NCBI GenBank assembly: GCA_035235625.1
Contig: CP141145.1
Span: 4,836,001 to 4,900,000 of the forward strand
Direction: 5' to 3'
From: Saururus chinensis
Taxonomy: Eukaryota > Streptophyta > Magnoliopsida > Piperales > Saururaceae
DNA length: 64,000 nucleotides
The notes beneath the pieces are model-generated. The model saw only the letters and a program-made list of their open reading frames with translations. It was not told the origin of the DNA and did not search any database. Below, piece by piece: positions 11,143 to 23,795 of the stretch (position 1 is its first letter; each line of letters begins with the position of its first letter). The position numbers were made by a program, and so were the translations under genes.

Positions 11143-13930
11143 CCTACTAATATTGATCTTATATACATTTTAAAAAATTATTTTTAGTATAAACATAATA
11201 TTATTTTAAATTTTTTTAAAAAGTTAGGTTTAAAATGTGTTTGTATTTTTTTAAAAAAAAAATTATTTTTTTAAATATTTTTTAAATATAATAATAATAA
11301 TAAATTAATATGTACCTATGTTAGCCTTCCATACTTCCAACCACGGGATAAACAGTTTCTTATCCTAAGTTTTGCCAACCTACCCTACGTATCCGTTGAG
11401 AAAGATATCTACCGTTGGGGGTGGGCTCGCTATAAGAAAGTGTGAGAGACATCTCACCCCAACCACCACTTTCGGTCCACCACGGCACTTTTACCATAGC
11501 CCGGCCCATGAGCACTAGGGTTTTCCTACTGCTATAAGTAATGTCAATGACGGAGAGAGGGGAAGCATGGGGGGTGGATGTTTTGGGTTGCAGAGGATAT
11601 GGGGTTCACATCTCACTGAAGTTGGAAGAATGGATGGGTTGGAAAGTCTTCACTCTTGCCTTTGGGGGTTGGATCTTCCAATTCCTCCCATTCTCACGAT
11701 TTCAATGGGTTGCCCCATTTCCTGTCTTGCAACATGTTGATTCGTGATTTCTTGCCAGTCTCTCCGATGTCCGATCTTCTGTAAAAAAAACTCCGTCCTT
11801 GTGTTTTCTCTCCACACAGTGGAGATCCAGCCTTTGGCTGTTGGGACTGACGACTTGCTGATATCTCTTACTCTTGCGTGCATTTGCATAGAATGGATTT
11901 CATGATATGTATATGGCGTATTATTAAATTTAGTTCAGTCAAGATTGTTCTTTTCTTTGTAAGGACTAAATTTGGTGTATTTTTTTGTTCATATGAGCCA
12001 AAAGGATTCTACTGACAATTGGGCTTTGATTTTCGCCGAAACGTCTTCATGGATTTTGAAATTTTCAACTGTGTTATTAGAACAATCAATGCAAATGTTG
12101 TTTACATGCAAATTTTGCAGCAATTTTCTGAAGGCAACATGGGAGCTCGTATTGGGACCTATGAGGAAGACCATTTCAGCAATTGAATTAACAGATCATG
12201 CTGATATGTTGAACTAGTAGTAACTTATGTGTCATTATATGATTGTTTTAATTGGGTGTAGTACAAACTAGCAACATTCCATGCTAATGATTTTAGTTTG
12301 TTAACCTTCTATCGCCTTATAGCTTGACTACTTCCGTCACAGTAGATAATATCTTTCATCTTGGGCTTGATGTGGTCAATGTTTCAGCTGTTCTTTTGAC
12401 AGTGTTGCCTTATGGACATTCTTATGTGAGCGTGGCAAAAGTATTACTAAATGAACTTAAAGGTAAGAAACAAGGTAAACAGTTTGTGAAGATGATGAGC
12501 GTTTTGTCCACTCTTTAAGGAGTCTGTATGAGAATTGTGGACAGAAAATTGGTGAAACAAACTGGCAAGTTCACCTTTTGAAATGAATGGTAGAGGTCTT
12601 GAGTGAATTTGGCAAAAATAGAAATGGGTGCCCACTCGATTAATTATTTTTACAATTGTTTGAAGATAGTTTCTTCAAATAATCTTAGATTATGCGAGAG
12701 AAAGTTTTCAGCATTTCCATGAAGTGGTTTACTGTGGCTATTAGACTGATCAGCAAGCTATGTTTTACTTATCCCGTTCAAGTGTCCACTATACAGCTTA
12801 ATGAAGGCCGTGGAATCAACAATTCTGCAAGTTGGGGAAGAGCTTCCTATATCATATAGCGGAAGACATGGGCCATCACACTTAATTCAAACTAAAAAGT
12901 TGTGTGAACTGCATTCAAGTGCTGTTTATATAGAGCATGGTTGTGTTATGTGTGGCTGCCATTGGTTTATATCTTTTCTTGTTATCTACGATGTAGACAT
13001 AAAACTTAATTGACTGAATAGAGGAATAATATAATCTTGAAAGTTCAAATAACTTCAAAGATAACGTGATATTCAAATCTTGATGGATGGTAAATACAAG
13101 GGTTGCTTGACAACCCCTTTTAAAATGAAAGGAAAGGCATATAAGTGTTTTTCCCCTCCAACTCTATCATGAGGAGGGTGGAGGAAAGGATATATGGAAT
13201 TTCCCCCGTGATGTTGTGCACTCACGAAGGAAAATTCTTTCTCTTTGATGGGTTACCAGCCCCATAGAATGACAACTAATGATACAAGAAATTATACCTA
13301 ATAATCTATGTATGATTTTTGGTAACGTGAAAGGTGGTCGTACCTGATGAACCTACTTTATCACCCAAAGTAGATCATCTTGTCAGTGGTACAAGGATGA
13401 TCCAAAATCACAGGATAAATTCATGTATTACTTTGTCAGACTAAAATCAAAAGCCATTTTACGGGACTTTGGGCCTGCTTCATCTTTGCTGAAAAGGTTA
13501 TCTGCCGAAAGATTATCATTGATTTTGGGACTAAGACAATTCCTTTGCTAGGGTATTTGATAGAATTCTTTATGTTCATCTGGTAAGTGTTTGGATGCAA
13601 ATAATGATTACAATTACAATTTGTGATGTTCATATTTTTTCTGGTGAACAAATATTTGCTGTTTCTTTTGCTTGCTAGTATTCTGACCACAGTTTGACTT
13701 CAGGTAAGCTTAAGAGAGTGCTCTCCGATTCTAAGGGCCAAGGCTCTACGGGCAGTAAGCCATAACCTGTATACTTTTTTACTTCCTGAGTAAAGTGCTA
13801 TTGTATTCTGATCTGACTGCTCCCTTGTCCTTCTTGTTACTAACAGGTCAGTGTTATAGTGGAGGCAGATCCAGAAGCATTGTGTGAAAAAAATGTTCTG
13901 TCTGGATTGCTTTAGAACTGACACGGCTAC
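11143..13930. other. Unassigned sequence with short open frames
   Basis: No gene family is recognised. Plus-strand frames at 11972-12217, 12324-12518 and 12801-13013 are 60-80 codons long and separated by stops. Some look protein-like (for example FHLGLDVVNVSAVLLTVLPY), so a decayed gene or processed copy is possible. Splice sites joining them consistently were not found. Confidence 0.3.
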
Positions 13931-15887
13931 AAAATCAAAACTGATTCATGATATTTTTACGGGCTAGGACCTAGCCCCATCCAGCCATTCCTGTATGTAG
14001 AAGTCAATTATAAAAATTCAAAAAATTTTCTATTAAACAAATGTAAGTACTTTTTCCTTTTTTTTTTTTAGCACTTTTCATATGTACACAGATTAAACTC
14101 TATGATGAGAAGAAGCATTATTGTCTGATCAAGATTTGACGGCTACTAATACGAGACTATGTTGGCTAGTATAAAACACCATTGGCGTCTCTCTCTATCA
14201 TACTTGGGGCAACACTCGCTCAGATTTTACTGAGGATTGAACTTGGGCTTGTTGAGTTCAGCTAGAAATACCTCGGCTGCATCATGATTTGACTTTCACT
14301 ATTTTAATGTACTAAAAGAATAATATGGCTAAAATTATAAATATTTTAATTTAAAACACAAGTAACATGATAATAAAAATAAGGATAAAACATGTACTTA
14401 CATTCCATACCTTTGACAAAATAATATTTATATCCCTTAATGTTTCAAAAATTATAGATTCACCCTTTCTTACTAACATTAACTACAGGAGATACATGTA
14501 CAATTTTTAACACCACCCCCCCCCCCCCCAAAAAAAAATCTCAATACCTTTGTATAACTCTCTTCCCCCATGTGACCTGAATTGTAATCTCATGGTGAAG
14601 CTTCACCAGGGACGTCTCTGGTGAAATGATAACAACCAACTACGTACTATTTATCATTTGGTCCCACGATTAAAAGATGCAAATGTTATTTTTTCAAAAC
14701 CCATTTATATCTGATAGACGTACATGGTTAACACTTATTGTCTTCACTAGAGACGTCCCTTATTTTCTCTCGATTACCCATGTACTCCCCTTTTGTTTCT
14801 TCTCTTCTTACTTTGGCCTCAAAAGACGTGCCATTGGTGACAATGTTGGCGCTTAGATCGTCACCGACTATGCTTTTGCCCTCCACTTTGCCGGCTTCTA
14901 GAAAGAGGAGGATGAGGAGAAAAAATGGAAGAGGAAGGAGAAGAAAGTGGAAGAGGAAGAGGAAAAGGGTTGGCTACTGGGCCAAATTTGGGCTGGCCAA
15001 GGGCAATATGGCTAAAAAGGTTGCAGCTTTGCTATGGCCATGCATAGTCTATTGTTATCTTCCATCGTCTTCACCTGTCAAAGGAAGAGGGGAAGAAGAA
15101 GAAATGAGAAGGAGAAAAAAAAAAGGAGTAGGTGGCGAGGAGGGGGGGGGGGGCAGATTGCCAATTCTTGCTTCACGTCAACTCCAAGTCTGGTGCCGAT
15201 GTGAGAGAAGAAGAATATTACATAAAGGGGGAGGAATAAGGTGGATGTGAGAGATTTTAAAATAAGGCAATTTATAGATTACCTAGACAAAGATTGACTT
15301 TCTGATCACCTAGATTTGTTCAAAATATTACACATTACCTACATATGACACCCTTCCTAAGTGATTTTCTACCTTTATGTAAAAAGCCCCTTTCCTCCTC
15401 TTTTCCTTCTTCCTGCATTGATCATTGCCTACCTCCTCCTTCCTCTTGCATCTAGCGCTAATCACTGCATAAGTCCATCAACTTGATCACCACTTGCGTC
15501 ATTCCCTGTTTTTGCACTCATCATTGCCTATGTCCTCCTTCATCAAACACTGATCACTGCCTATGTCCAACAACCTGGTCACTACTTGCATCTAGCAACT
15601 AGAGCATCAAAAACCAATAGTGTGGATAGATCTTGCAACTTCCCAACATAGAAGAAGCTTCAACAACTCCTAAACCCTAAAGGGTCGCACTTTAGGTGTT
15701 CTCATGGAGCCCCTCCTTTCCTATCTATTTCTAGCGAGGCTGGTTTGACCAAAAAAAACTTAATTAAGGCTCTAGACTTGATCAAATTACATTTTTTGTT
15801 GGTTTTATCCACTGGGTTGTAGAGAAGAAAGAGGTACCTTATTTTTTTGGAGTAAATGATATTATTATAATGTTTCAACGATATCAT
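13931..15887. other. Unassigned sequence with purine-rich low complexity
   Basis: AT-rich DNA with a C-run followed by an A-run (14514-14537), a GA-rich block (14900-15160) and a G-run (about 15143-15155). A 170-codon open frame here (14738-15250) is dominated by Lys/Arg/Glu from the purine repeats and is not accepted as a gene. Confidence 0.4.
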
Positions 15888-16534
15888 GGGTGTTTGGCAA
15901 TTACTCTTTTGGAAAGCTACTGTCTTTCAAAATAATTCACAAAATACAGAGAATTTAAAATTAATTTTTTTATCGAATCCACCAGTAGACTCAACCTTAG
16001 AGCAATCCACTAACATCACGCATCCCATACTACGAGTATTTGGTGATTTCTCTTCTAGAATTCCACTCTTTTTGCAAAACAGATTTACTCTAAGTTAAAG
16101 TGAACTTTCAAAATGCAAACATTTCAAAATTAAATTTCATTTCAATATATCGGTAAAATTTACCGTAGAGCTATCTACTAACACCACACGTACCATATCG
16201 TTGATGTTTGGCCGTTTCTCCTTGGTAACTCCATTGTCTTTCAAGATAGATTCATTTTACATGCAAATAAAATTTAAAAAATAAACAATTTGAAATCTAA
16301 TTATATATCTATAGTCTAGCATAATAAACCTTAGATCTTTCCAATAACACTGCACTTCCCATATCGCCGTGTTTGGTGGTTACTATTTGGTAGTTCCACT
16401 GTCTTTCAAAATAAACTCCTTTCTTAATCGAATGAATTTTCAAAAATAAACATTTTGAAATCAAATTTTTATTTCATTACTCCGATAGAATTAACCGTAG
16501 AGTCATCTCTTAACACCTTGTGTCCCATACCAAA
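15888..16534. repeat. Diverged long-unit tandem repeat next to an LTR
   Basis: About four diverged units of roughly 160-190 bp. Each contains recognisable blocks: 'ACCGTAGAGC.ATC..CTAACACCA', 'CCCATAC', 'GTTTGGTGGTT', 'CCACTGTCTTTCAAAATA' and 'AAATAAACATTTTGAAATC'. A related repeat lies at about 37860-38340 inside the deletion-derivative LTR element (shared blocks CCTTAGAGCAA and CCCATAC..TGAGT), so both probably come from the same retroelement family. Confidence 0.6.
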
Positions 16535-18890
16535 TGTAAGATCCCTAAACTTGAATTGGTTTATTTTATTTTATTTAATTTTTAATGTGTGGTTTAATGC
16601 TAAAATTAAAGTTGTTACCAAAGGTTTTAACTAAAAATTTCTTTACATTTATGGTTTTTAAGTTAATTTAAGTCATTTGGATTTTTTTGAAATTTTTACT
16701 ATTTTTTCCGAAAAGTTAGGGGGCCCGACCCACCATGGGCCCCACATGTGAAATTGGGATTATTAGTCCCAAATGACCCTAACATCATCCTAAGACAGAA
16801 AATAATTATTTCAAAATTTTCAGACTTCAATTTGGTTTAAAATAAGTAAGTTTTTAGGGATAAGGGCCTTTTCTTTGAAGTTGAGAGAGTCGTTCAATTT
16901 GGGATGTTGGTTGGAATGAGTGACCTCAGGTGTAGTGCCCTCGATTTTTTTTCTAGAATTTTTATAGATTTTTCAGGAATTTTTGTGAGTTTTTTTTACT
17001 CCGTTTGATGGAAAGTGGGTAATTGTGAGTAAGGGGCTCGCAAGATTGGGCCAAGCCAAGTATGCACTAGCAAAGCCCATTAGCCCATCTATTAGGTTTC
17101 TTTGGTGCCAAACTATGGATAACCCCAAAGTAGTATTGATTTGATTTGATCTAATTTAATAAGTTTGGAAGGAGAATCAAGCAATCAGAGTAACTGCCTT
17201 ATTAAGGCAACCCCCCAAAAGGGAGGCTACCCGCCCCTTCTCATCATTCTTTTCCCTTTGGCCCCCCCCCTCTTGTGGTGTCTGAACCAACCTCTCCCCT
17301 TTCTCTTTCCTCTCCACAACCTTTTCTTCTCCTTGCCTTACTTGATCTTCTTGCCACCATTAATCCTTTATTGAAGCACTTTCAAGAGCCTTGAGCAAAA
17401 AACCACTACAACTTGGTGCTCCATTAAGGAGCTTTCTAGAGTATTTTGATCAATTCGAGGTAGGTTAAATCAGATCTTGATTGTTGTTTGATGACTCTAT
17501 GATTTTAAGCATGGTTCTCAAGGCATTTTCTTCTGCTCTCTTTTTCAAGAATTAAGTTTCGGGATTGGATTTCAAGGTAACTTGGTACTTGTTGATCTAC
17601 CTTTTCATGGATAGTTTCATGTATGTTTTGAATGATTAAGTATGGCTTTTGTTAAGATTGTGTTTCAATTGTTATTACTACATGATTTGAAAAGCTATCA
17701 TTATGACTTGATTTTGAAAGTATGGTGTTTGATGTTATTCATGTCTATTATCCTTAGATATGATGTTCTTGAATGCTCTTGTGGTTATATATTTTGGATG
17801 CTTTGTGAATAGCATGATTTTTTTATGAGTTGATTGTTCTCAATAATCAATGCAGCCATTTTTTTAGAGGCCTTCCTAGACTCTTTTTAATCTGAAATTT
17901 CTCTTAGAGTATCTTCACTCATTATTCTCAGTATAGTAAAACTTTAAGAGTATTTCACAAAGTTTTTCTTGGTCAAAGGGACATATTTTCATGTGCTTGA
18001 TTTTCTGCCAATTAGCATTGGTTTGGGTTTTGGGCTTCATTTTGCGATCTTTTCTTCATGGAATGGACTTGAACAAATTACTTGAGATCCGTGTTTGTGT
18101 CTATTTTGATCTGGTATTTTTGGGGATTTTTCCAAATCAATTTTGAATTATTAAATTTTTTGTAATCCTAGTTGTTTCGGATTAATAGATTGTTGTTTCA
18201 TGTTTCATGAATTTTCCCAAATTCATTGGGACTCTTATTGCCTCCGGATGCTTATTGCTCCCAAAATTTTTGTGTTCAATAATCTCTCTCTCTCTATATA
18301 TATATATAAGAATAAAAAGTTTGGATCGATTTAGAGTCTTTTTTAGCGGTTTATGTCAATTGTATTCCAACTGTAAAGAGATCGCGGAACTGTGTAGCCA
18401 TTTCCGAAATTTCAACTAAATTATTTTCATGTGTCAGATTATATTCTGATTTTATTTCTGAGTCTCTTATTGGGTGAAGATCATGTTTTCCAAATTTCAT
18501 TTGATTCCAATATTGGTAGGTATTTTTTCATAAATATGGAATCATCTACTGCCTAAAAAACAAGGTCTTGACCTAATGCATGTAGGTTTGGATCACAAAA
18601 TGTTCTAAAATGGTTTATATGTACTTTTAGCATGTTTTTCTACCAATTGATATACCACGGGCTGGGATGGATTATATTCTTGTATGGGTTAACAAGATAA
18701 TGAAACTAAAAAAAGTTTTGTGCCAAGTGTACACTTAGAAAATTACTGAAATATTCCAAGTGGCTTATGAGGATATATTTGCTGCATGGGGCAATGCCAT
18801 CAAGACTGGTGCTGGTTGTAGATGGCCGGTTCATTATATACCCTTTAGCCAAGGGTGTTTGGTGGAAATGGTTAATCATATTTTTCTAAA

Positions 18891-20208
18891 GGGAAATTTA
18901 TTTAAATAATATTTTTTATTTCCCAAAGTGGTGTTGTTTTTTGCCACGTAGGTGCCAGCCAAGCAGTTGGCGCCTGCGTGGCTTTTTTTTAAAAATTTTT
19001 TTGATTTCGTCCTTTAGAAGGACGAAATCAGTACTGTATACTAATTTCGTCCTTTTAAAGGACGAAATCAGAAATCAGCATTAAAGGACGAAATTAGTAC
19101 TGAAATCAGTACTCTCCCCTCCCCTCTCTCTCCTCTTCACTCACTCACTCTCTCTCCTCTTTCTCTTCACTCTCTCTCTCTCTCCACTCTCTCTCTCTTC
19201 ACTCTCTCTCCACTCTCTTTCTCTCCACTCTCTCTCTCTCCACTCTCTCTCTCTTCACTCTCTCTCTCCACTCTCTCTTTCTTCACTCTCTCTCTCCACT
19301 CTCTCTCTCTCCACTCTCTCTCTCTCCACTCTCTCTCTCTTCACTCTCTCTCTCCTCTCTCTCTCCTCTCTCTCTCCTCACTCTCTCTCTTCACTCTCCC
19401 TCCTCTCTCTCTCCACTCTCTCTCTCCACTCTCTCTTCACTCTCTCTCGTCACTCTCTCTCTCCACTCTCTCTTCACTCTCTCTCGTCACTCTCTCTCTC
19501 CACTCTCCCTCTCTTCACTCTCTCTCTTCTCTCCTCTCTTCTCTCTCTCCTCTCCTCTCTCTCTTCTCTCTCTCCACTCTCTATCTTCACTCTCTCTCCT
19601 CTTTCTTTCTACAATCTCTCTCTTCTATCTCTCCATTCTCTCTCTTCACTCTCTCACTCCACTCTTTCTCCTCTTTCTCTCTCTATTCATTCTCTTAAAG
19701 AGGAGAGAGAGAAGGGAAAGATGAGAGAGAGTGGAGAGAGAGAGAAGAGAGAGTGAATAGAGAGAAAGTGGAGAGAGAAGAGAGAGAGAGAGGAGAGGAG
19801 AAAGAAAGAGAGAGAAGAGAGAGTGAAGAGAGAGAGAGTGGAGAAAGAGAGAGAGAGTAGAGAGGAGAGGAGAGAGAGTAAAGAGCGAGGAGAGAGAGAG
19901 AGTGGAGAGAGAGAGTGAAGAGAGAGAGGAGAGAGAGAGTGAAGAGGAGAGAGAGGGGAGGGGAGAGTAGAAGGACAAAATCAATATAGTACTGATTTCG
20001 TCCTTTTAAAGGACGAAATCAATGCTGATTTCTGATTTCCACCTTTTAAAGGACAAAATCAAAAAAAAAATTTTAAAAAAGTCACGCAGGCGCAGTTGCT
20101 TGGCTGGCGCCTGCGTGGCAAAAAGCAACACCACTTTGGGAAATATTTCCCAAAGTGGTCTAAATTGGTAAATATTTTTTTAAAAAATATTATTTAAATA
20201 AATTTCCC
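18891..20208. mobile_element. Fold-back non-autonomous MULE, copy 3
   Basis: A 1318-bp element with termini GGGAAATTTATTTAAATA and a perfect 9-bp target duplication TTTTCTAAA (18882-18890 and 20209-20217). The ends share the family's 26-bp palindrome (half CACTTTGGGAAAT, complete on the right) and GCCAAGCAGTTGGCGCC-type hairpin. Its internal palindromes are a variant (half GATTTCGTCCTTTTA). The interior is a pyrimidine-rich arm followed by a purine-rich arm, so almost the whole element can fold back on itself. It encodes nothing. Confidence 0.92.
19105..19965. repeat. CT-rich / GA-rich mirror-arm microsatellite inside MULE copy 3
   Basis: About 580 bp of CTCTCTCT runs punctuated by CCACT and TTCACT (about 19113-19692), then about 270 bp of GAGAGAGA with GTGGAGA and GTGAAGA (about 19697-19965). 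The outer edges match as inverted repeats (CTCTCCCCTCCCCTCTC on the left, its complement on the right). Open frames here encode only Ser/Leu repeats and are not genes. Confidence 0.9.
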
Positions 20209-20738
20209 TTTTCTAAATTTATGGAATACTATTTACTTAAATAATTATTAGAAGCTAAATGCTTCAGGTTTATCTTTCTATGGACTTAAATGCTTTACTT
20301 AAATATAAGGTTTTCAAAGCATAATAATTTGGTTTAGTGTGTGTGAGTTTATTACTAGGTTTAAGCTCGTGAGTGGCTTTGCTTTTGCATGAACTTGTCA
20401 ACCACATGTAGTTGTACACATAGATTTGTTAGACTCTACAAATGCTGAGCAAGAAGGTTGCTAGAATTCATGGAATAAGATTTATCCTTTGTGACAAGGG
20501 TAGAAGATTAGTCGTTGCTAGAGAATGAGACTCTTAGTTAGTTGTTTTCTTTTATCTCAAAGTATTGTAATAACTTCTCTCAAGATAGATCTTGTGATGG
20601 ATTTATTTATTTTAAGTTGGATTATTCTAATTGAACGTAATTAATAATAAATTATTATTGTACTCAAGAGGGCCACATTGTGTTACTTGCAGTCCTTCCT
20701 TGTCGCTGCTTTGGGGTTTCGAGGTCAGGTTTGTGACA

Positions 20739-23700
20739 TCAAGTTTGGTGGGAGAAGTGGTTATGAGTTGTAGTTCGGGATATAAGAAAAAGGATTTCCG
20801 AATATAGTGCCAAAGGTTGGGTAACTTAGGAGTGGTGGTTTATACGCTTGGGAGGACTCAAGGCTCTTGAGTTGTGCTTCAAGATGTCTTTTTTCTACAT
20901 TTTGTAAGGATATAATTCAAGGAGCAACAAAGAAATCTGGGCATTTTGTAGCAATGTGAAGGAGCTCTTGAGGTAGGCCATCAATCATGGCTCAAAGCTC
21001 AACCATTGTAGCAAGCTTTTGTTGTTATCTGAGAATCTGGGAGAGTACTTTGTTCTAGGCAACAATATTCGTGGCTTGCCAATTTAAGCTGCTTTGGCAG
21101 CTGAGATATTCCTAGGCCATTTGTTAGAGGTTTGACCTGTTGGAATAGGAATCTTCCATATGTGCTTGATGCGAGAATTAAGATCTTCATAATCTTCAGG
21201 AGAATGGAACTAGAGTTTGATCATAAATATCTGTAGAGTAGTGTTTTCAATGGGATTCATGAGTTCGAACACTTTGTAGGCAATGATCTTCTTTATCAAG
21301 GACATGTAGTGTTTGGAAATAGTAACTTCAAAGGTTGGGTACTTTCTTTGTGGGATATAGAACATAATAATCAACTTTCATGGGGGGTTCTCCTAAGAGA
21401 TAAACCTCAGGGTCTATTGCTTCATATCGTCTCTTTACTTTTGTTGTGAGGATCGTTTCTTTCTACGGACTTTTCATTGGGATCAGAATGCTTCATATTG
21501 AATTGGTAGTTGAGGCAATGATAACAATTGCAAATGTCCCCCTAAATATGACATGTTGGGGGAGAAGATTCTTGAATAGTTTGGATCTCTGGCAGACTAG
21601 TGGAGAGTACTTTAGTCACTAAATTTTGGGAAGGAAACTAGGTTTTAACTGATTTGTCAAGTTTCCTTATGAACAAGTGAGAATTGTTCATATGACATTT
21701 TGTAGACTAGAAAAAAGTCTCATATGTTGTTATCCACTTGGATGGAAATATATGAGTCAGTTGCTTTTTGAAAAACTATTTAAAAATATAGGTGCAATGA
21801 ACACCATGAGGCCCAATTTTTATCATGAGTGTATCTGTTGACTATTGAAGGCCAGTGACTAGAAGGTTTATAGCATGATTCTGTAATAAAAAAGCAAGGT
21901 GATAGTGCAGTGTAGTACCTATAGCTGCATATCTCATGTTTAATCTATAAAATTGGACTTAAGAGTAAAGAGAGTTGAATAAAAAGGGGTCTTGTAGGGA
22001 AATGGTGTAATTTGGGTATAGAGTGAGAAAAACAATGTCAACATTAAAAGTGACTTGAACTATGGCAACTACACTTTGATTGTACGTGAGGAAACAGGTA
22101 TTGAGTAATGCAAGATTACATTCGATTTCCATGCCTAGTCAGTCAAGGAGAGCGAGGGCAACCTTTATGGCACCAAGATGGAGATAAGTGTAGCCATCAA
22201 CTAGTCATGGCTGGTGGAGGCAAGTTGGTAGGGTTATTAGAAGGAAGGAAACTCTTTTGGACATGCTGGTGTTTGGTGTTGAGAGAACGAAGAAGCTTGA
22301 ACATATTCTTTAAACATAGGAAACTGAGAACTGAAAATTCTCTTTAGACTTTTGGTAGTATAAGACCCTTTGTTTAACTCAAACACTTAATAAGGATTTA
22401 CAAAAAGAAACCGGCTAGCGGGGACTTAGGAAGGGGCATACTTCACATAAGAAATCTTGACAAGAGTCATAAGATGTATGAAGTGAAGAAAAAGACGGGG
22501 ATGTGAGATTGACTATTTCCATGGCTCTGAAACAAAATAATTTGTTACTATGGAACCTGAAAGACGTAGTATCAATGTGGGTCCGAAGGAGTATTAAACT
22601 CAGAAAAAATTTCTTTATGAGTATCCGTCGGTTAGGCATTGCTAGCGGATTGGTTGGTAGGGTTATTGGAAGGAAAGACTCTTTTGGACCTGCTGGTATC
22701 TGGTGTCGAGAGAAAAAAGCTTGAACATCTTACAAGACCAATCACTGATTAACATTGAAAGACAGGATTCTGTATGTGCTTGCACATTTGGGCCTCCTAT
22801 GAAATATGCAAGCACGTTTGAAGCATGTTGAAGGATGATGCAACTAGAGGCTAGAGCTTCTTCCATCTCCTTAGTTGGTTTCCCATATTTTTATCCATAA
22901 CCATTTTGTTTCTTAAATTGTTTATTTCATACAACCATTCTATTACCCGTTATTCATCTGGACAACCGTTACCTGTTTAATTGCCCTTAAATGATAGTAC
23001 TATATTTTTTCTTTTTCTAACAATTGATAGTCCTCGCTTTGACTCACCTAGAACTTCAAAACTTCAAACGATTAAAAAGTAGCATTTTCCCTCATTTACA
23101 TGCACAATTTAGATCTCCCTTTCCACAAAAACAACCAAATCATATAAAAAAAGCCGTATAGGTTTAAAAATATAAGAGATGGAATTATAAAACAAACATT
23201 GAATGGTCTCTATGTCAGTGATGCTTTATTTACAAGCTTGGCACATCAAAGGTTGGGAGATTGGGAGGTATTTTGGGGGGTTTATGTTTGGGGTTGAATA
23301 GTTTATAAAATGGGGTATATATCTACTGTGGTATAAAAGAAGACATAAATTTTTTACTGTTAACAGTTATTGAATTTCATTTAACAATTCCAATTATGAA
23401 ACAGCTGGATAAAATTACCCATGTCCTTATCCAACGGACAATTTTAACCAGCTCATTTACTGTTTTACCCGTTATGATTTGGATGCTAGAATGGTTAAAC
23501 AGCTACCGTTGGCAATTTGCAGCCCTAGGTGTTATGAAGCAAATCCATGGCGCCAAGTTTAAGACATAAGAACACAAGAACATTTATTCCAAAAGAAAAG
23601 TACACTACAAAATTTCCTCATCCCGCATAAGCATTAAGATGGACAACTGAAACATTTATGAAACAATGCAGTCAAGTCTGTTCCATACAAATCTTAACAC

Positions 23701-23795
23701 ACAAAATGCATGGCACATAATTGTTTCACCTGATTGATGTAAAATAAAATGATCTCAATAAAAAAAGGCTACAAATTCATTCTAATTAAAGTGAG
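20739..23795. other. Degenerate retroelement-like sequence downstream of the YqgF gene
   Basis: No recognisable gag or pol frame. A direct repeat of about 80 bp is present at 22223-22306 and 22651-22730 (shared core GTAGGGTTATT.GAAGGAA and CTCTTTTGGAC.TGCTGGT). The last several hundred bases should contain the 3' UTR of the minus-strand YqgF gene. No polyadenylation signal was singled out. Confidence 0.4.
22223..22730 (+). repeat. Pair of 80-bp direct repeats
   Basis: Two copies (22223-22306 and 22651-22730), about 85% alike by eye, each running from GGTAGGGTTATT to AAGCTTGAACAT. No gene is associated. Confidence 0.6.

Larger units (their letters stand above)
16535..20738 (+). mobile_element. 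Long LTR (about 2.9 kb) split by a fold-back MULE
   Basis: Begins TGTAAGATCCCTAAACTTG, closely like the LTR start at 52662 (TGTAAGATCTCTAACTTTA) that follows a Tekay-type integrase. A GGGGGCCCGACCCACC block matches the position of a similar block in the LTR at 54586. The far end is placed at TTTGTGACA (20738), followed by TTTGGTGGGAGAAG, which weakly resembles a tRNA-Met primer site. The MULE at 18891-20208 interrupts it. No coding is seen inside. Boundaries and orientation are inferred. Confidence 0.5.

Noticed and set aside
11972-13013. Three plus-strand frames of 64-81 codons as one gene
   Set aside because: No consistent splice sites join them and no family was recognised; left as unassigned.
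14738-15250. 170-codon open frame rich in Lys/Arg/Glu
   Set aside because: Composition follows the GA-rich low-complexity DNA; no domain and no splice context.
19646-19984. 112-codon Ser/Leu frame
   Set aside because: Direct translation of the CT/GA microsatellite in the fold-back MULE.
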